Shown here: one piece after another, positions 31,999-32,746 of the stretch
Layout: every line of letters starts with the position of its first letter
How positions within the stretch are numbered: the stretch's first letter is position 1
NCBI GenBank assembly: GCA_001769975.1
Contig: MEPW01000057.1
Location: forward strand, 1-32,746
Reading direction: 5' to 3'
From: Bdellovibrionales bacterium RIFOXYA1_FULL_36_14
Lineage (GTDB): Bacteria; Bdellovibrionota; Bacteriovoracia; Bacteriovoracales; Bacteriovoracaceae
Length of the DNA stretch: 32,746 nt
Notes under the pieces: generated by a model
Database searches by the model: none
The model's input: only the letters and a program-made list of their open reading frames with translations
What the model was told of the DNA's origin: nothing
Position numbers and translations under genes: made by a program

Positions 31999-32027
31999 TG
32001 TATACTTTTACCTGACAAATTAACCAA
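31999..32027 (-). promoter_or_regulatory. Promoter candidate of the HD-domain gene
   Basis: On the minus strand TTGGTT (32027-32022) and TATACA (32004-31999) are separated by 17 bases, giving a leader of about 45 bases before the ATG at 31945. It lies just downstream of the terminator of the H1-like gene. Confidence 0.45.
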
Positions 32028-32033
32028 TTTCCA

Positions 32034-32065
32034 ATAAAAAAGGCTCAAAAATATTATTGAGCCTT
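32034..32065 (-). terminator. Intrinsic terminator of the H1-like gene
   Basis: On the minus strand AAGGCTCAA (32065-32057) pairs with TTGAGCCTT (32048-32040) around an 8-base loop, followed by a T-run (TTTTTATT). The arms are perfect over 9 bp. The other strand also has a T-rich flank, but no gene needs it there. Confidence 0.88.
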
Positions 32066-32094
32066 CTTATTTTTTTAAAAATTATTTTAAATGA

Positions 32095-32685
32095 TTAGTT
32101 TTCTTCGTCTTCTGAGCCTTCTGCGTAACGCTCATCTTCGTCGACGAATTCTTCGCGATCTTCTTCACTTTCTCCATCAAAGGCATCGTTGTAACCCCAA
32201 CCGTAACCGTATTTGCCTTCCTCTTCTTCTTCATCTTCATCATCCGCACTAAACTCTCGTACACTAGGTTCAGCAGCTACAAAACCCTCTTCACTTTCTT
32301 CAAGTTCATCCAAAGGTACTTCTTCGTTATCGATTATCTCTGTTTCACATTCAGAATCATCGCAGCAGCAACATCCAGTTGCTGCGGGGATCTTCGTTTC
32401 TAATTTCTCAATAGGAGGATGTTTTTTGTTTTTTACTTTCGTAGCGGTTACTTTTTTAGTGGCTTTCTTAGCCACTACTTTTTTAGTAGCTTTCTTTGCC
32501 ACTACTTTTTTAGTAGCTTTCTTTGCTACTACTTTTTTAGTAGCTTTCTTTGCTACTACTTTTTTAGTAGCTTTCTTTGCCACTACTTTTTTAGCAGGTT
32601 TCTTTGCTACTACTTTTTTAGCAGCTTTCTTTGCTACTACTTTTTTCTTAGGTGTGTTTTTTTTAGTTGTTTTTTTCTTTGCCAC
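32095..32685 (-). CDS. Histone-H1-like repeat protein with Cys cluster and acidic tail
   Basis: I prefer the GTG at 32685, which has AAGGA eight bases upstream and gives the usual MAKKK beginning. An ATG at 32694 (three codons longer) has that purine run directly against it. The 196-residue product is modular. Residues 2-14 are Lys/Thr-rich. Residues 15-77 are seven nine-residue repeats of the KVVAKKATK type. Then come a degenerate copy, a cysteine cluster (GCCCCDDSECET, Cys 105-108 and 113), and a very acidic tail with an aromatic patch (KYGYGWGYNDAF near 155-166). The basic part resembles bacterial H1-like DNA-binding proteins (Hc1, AlgP). DNA or RNA compaction is inferred. Roles of the Cys cluster and acidic tail are unknown. 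Confidence 0.8.
   Translation of the reverse strand: MAKKKTTKKNTPKKKVVAKKAAKKVVAKKPAKKVVAKKATKKVVAKKATKKVVAKKATKKVVAKKATKKVVAKKATKKVTATKVKNKKHPPIEKLETKIPAATGCCCCDDSECETEIIDNEEVPLDELEESEEGFVAAEPSVREFSADDEDEEEEEGKYGYGWGYNDAFDGESEEDREEFVDEDERYAEGSEDEEN
32455..32643 (-). repeat. Seven 27-bp tandem repeats inside the H1-like gene
   Basis: Seven in-frame 27-base units (189 bases) encode KVVAKKAAK, KVVAKKPAK and five KVVAKKATK copies. The five central units are nearly identical at DNA level. The outer ones have drifted, and a degenerate eighth unit (KVTATKVKN) follows. Whole-unit gain or loss would keep the frame. Confidence 0.93.
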
Positions 32686-32746
32686 GGGCCCCATCCTTTT
32701 TTAAAAATTTGATTTAAAATTTATACTAAAAAATTATATCTGTACT

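Noticed and set aside
32213-32704. Long plus-strand frames opposite the H1-like gene (Phe/Leu/Ser-rich repeats)
   Set aside because: They mirror the lysine-rich repeat gene on the minus strand, lack a good start context and give low-complexity hydrophobic products.

Overview
The window is about 32.7 kb of AT-rich, gene-dense chromosome from a flagellated, rod-shaped, Gram-negative-type bacterium. The cell-envelope genes (RND efflux pump, PpiD-type chaperone, MreC/MreD/PBP2/RodA) imply an inner membrane, periplasm and outer membrane. The flagellar operon carries a TIGR02530-type 'flagellar operon protein', a MotE-like gene between fliJ and fliK, and enhancer-binding-protein-type regulators. 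With the low GC and many lineage-specific secreted proteins, this fits a low-GC member of the former Deltaproteobacteria, most likely Bdellovibrionota (Bacteriovorax/Peredibacter-like). That placement is inference, not an identification. I see no tRNA, rRNA, CRISPR array or insertion sequence, and no gene-free gap above 300 bases.

Region 1 (1-4.8 kb, mostly minus strand): the N-terminal part of an RND efflux pump cut by the window edge, a DbpA-type DEAD-box helicase, an exported PHP-fold metallohydrolase and, divergently, a small two-helix membrane protein.

Region 2 (4.8-21.7 kb, plus strand): the flagellar cluster. It opens with a full NtrC-type response regulator (REC-AAA+-Fis) behind a good vegetative promoter. 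Next come a structured leader, a large exported TPR protein with an AMIN-like N-terminus, and a second NtrC-like protein whose AAA+ domain has lost the GAFTGA loop and the acidic Walker B pair but keeps its DNA-binding domain. A tightly packed operon follows: flgB-flgC-fliE-fliF-fliG-fliH-fliI-fliJ-motE-like-fliK-flgD-TIGR02530 gene-flgE. These encode the proximal rod, MS ring, C-ring rotor protein, export ATPase complex, hook-length ruler, hook cap and hook. A possible three-way-junction RNA leader precedes flgE, and a strong bidirectional terminator closes the cluster.

Region 3 (21.7-28.1 kb): a convergent ppiD-like gene, then divergently mreC-mreD-mrdA-rodA, overlapping or closely spaced. 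This is the elongasome (rod-shape) operon, without mreB beside it.

Region 4 (28.1-32.7 kb): accessory genes. They are a short exported protein, a MarR-type regulator with a palindromic operator candidate, a two-gene minus-strand pair (unknown exported protein plus a probable tandem-DUF350 membrane protein), an HD-domain phosphohydrolase related to dNTPases, and a histone-H1-like protein with 27-bp tandem repeats, a cysteine cluster and an acidic aromatic tail.

The most interesting items are the degenerate enhancer-binding protein in front of flgB, the exported AMIN-like/TPR protein leading the flagellar operon, the folded flgE leader, and the mosaic H1-like protein.
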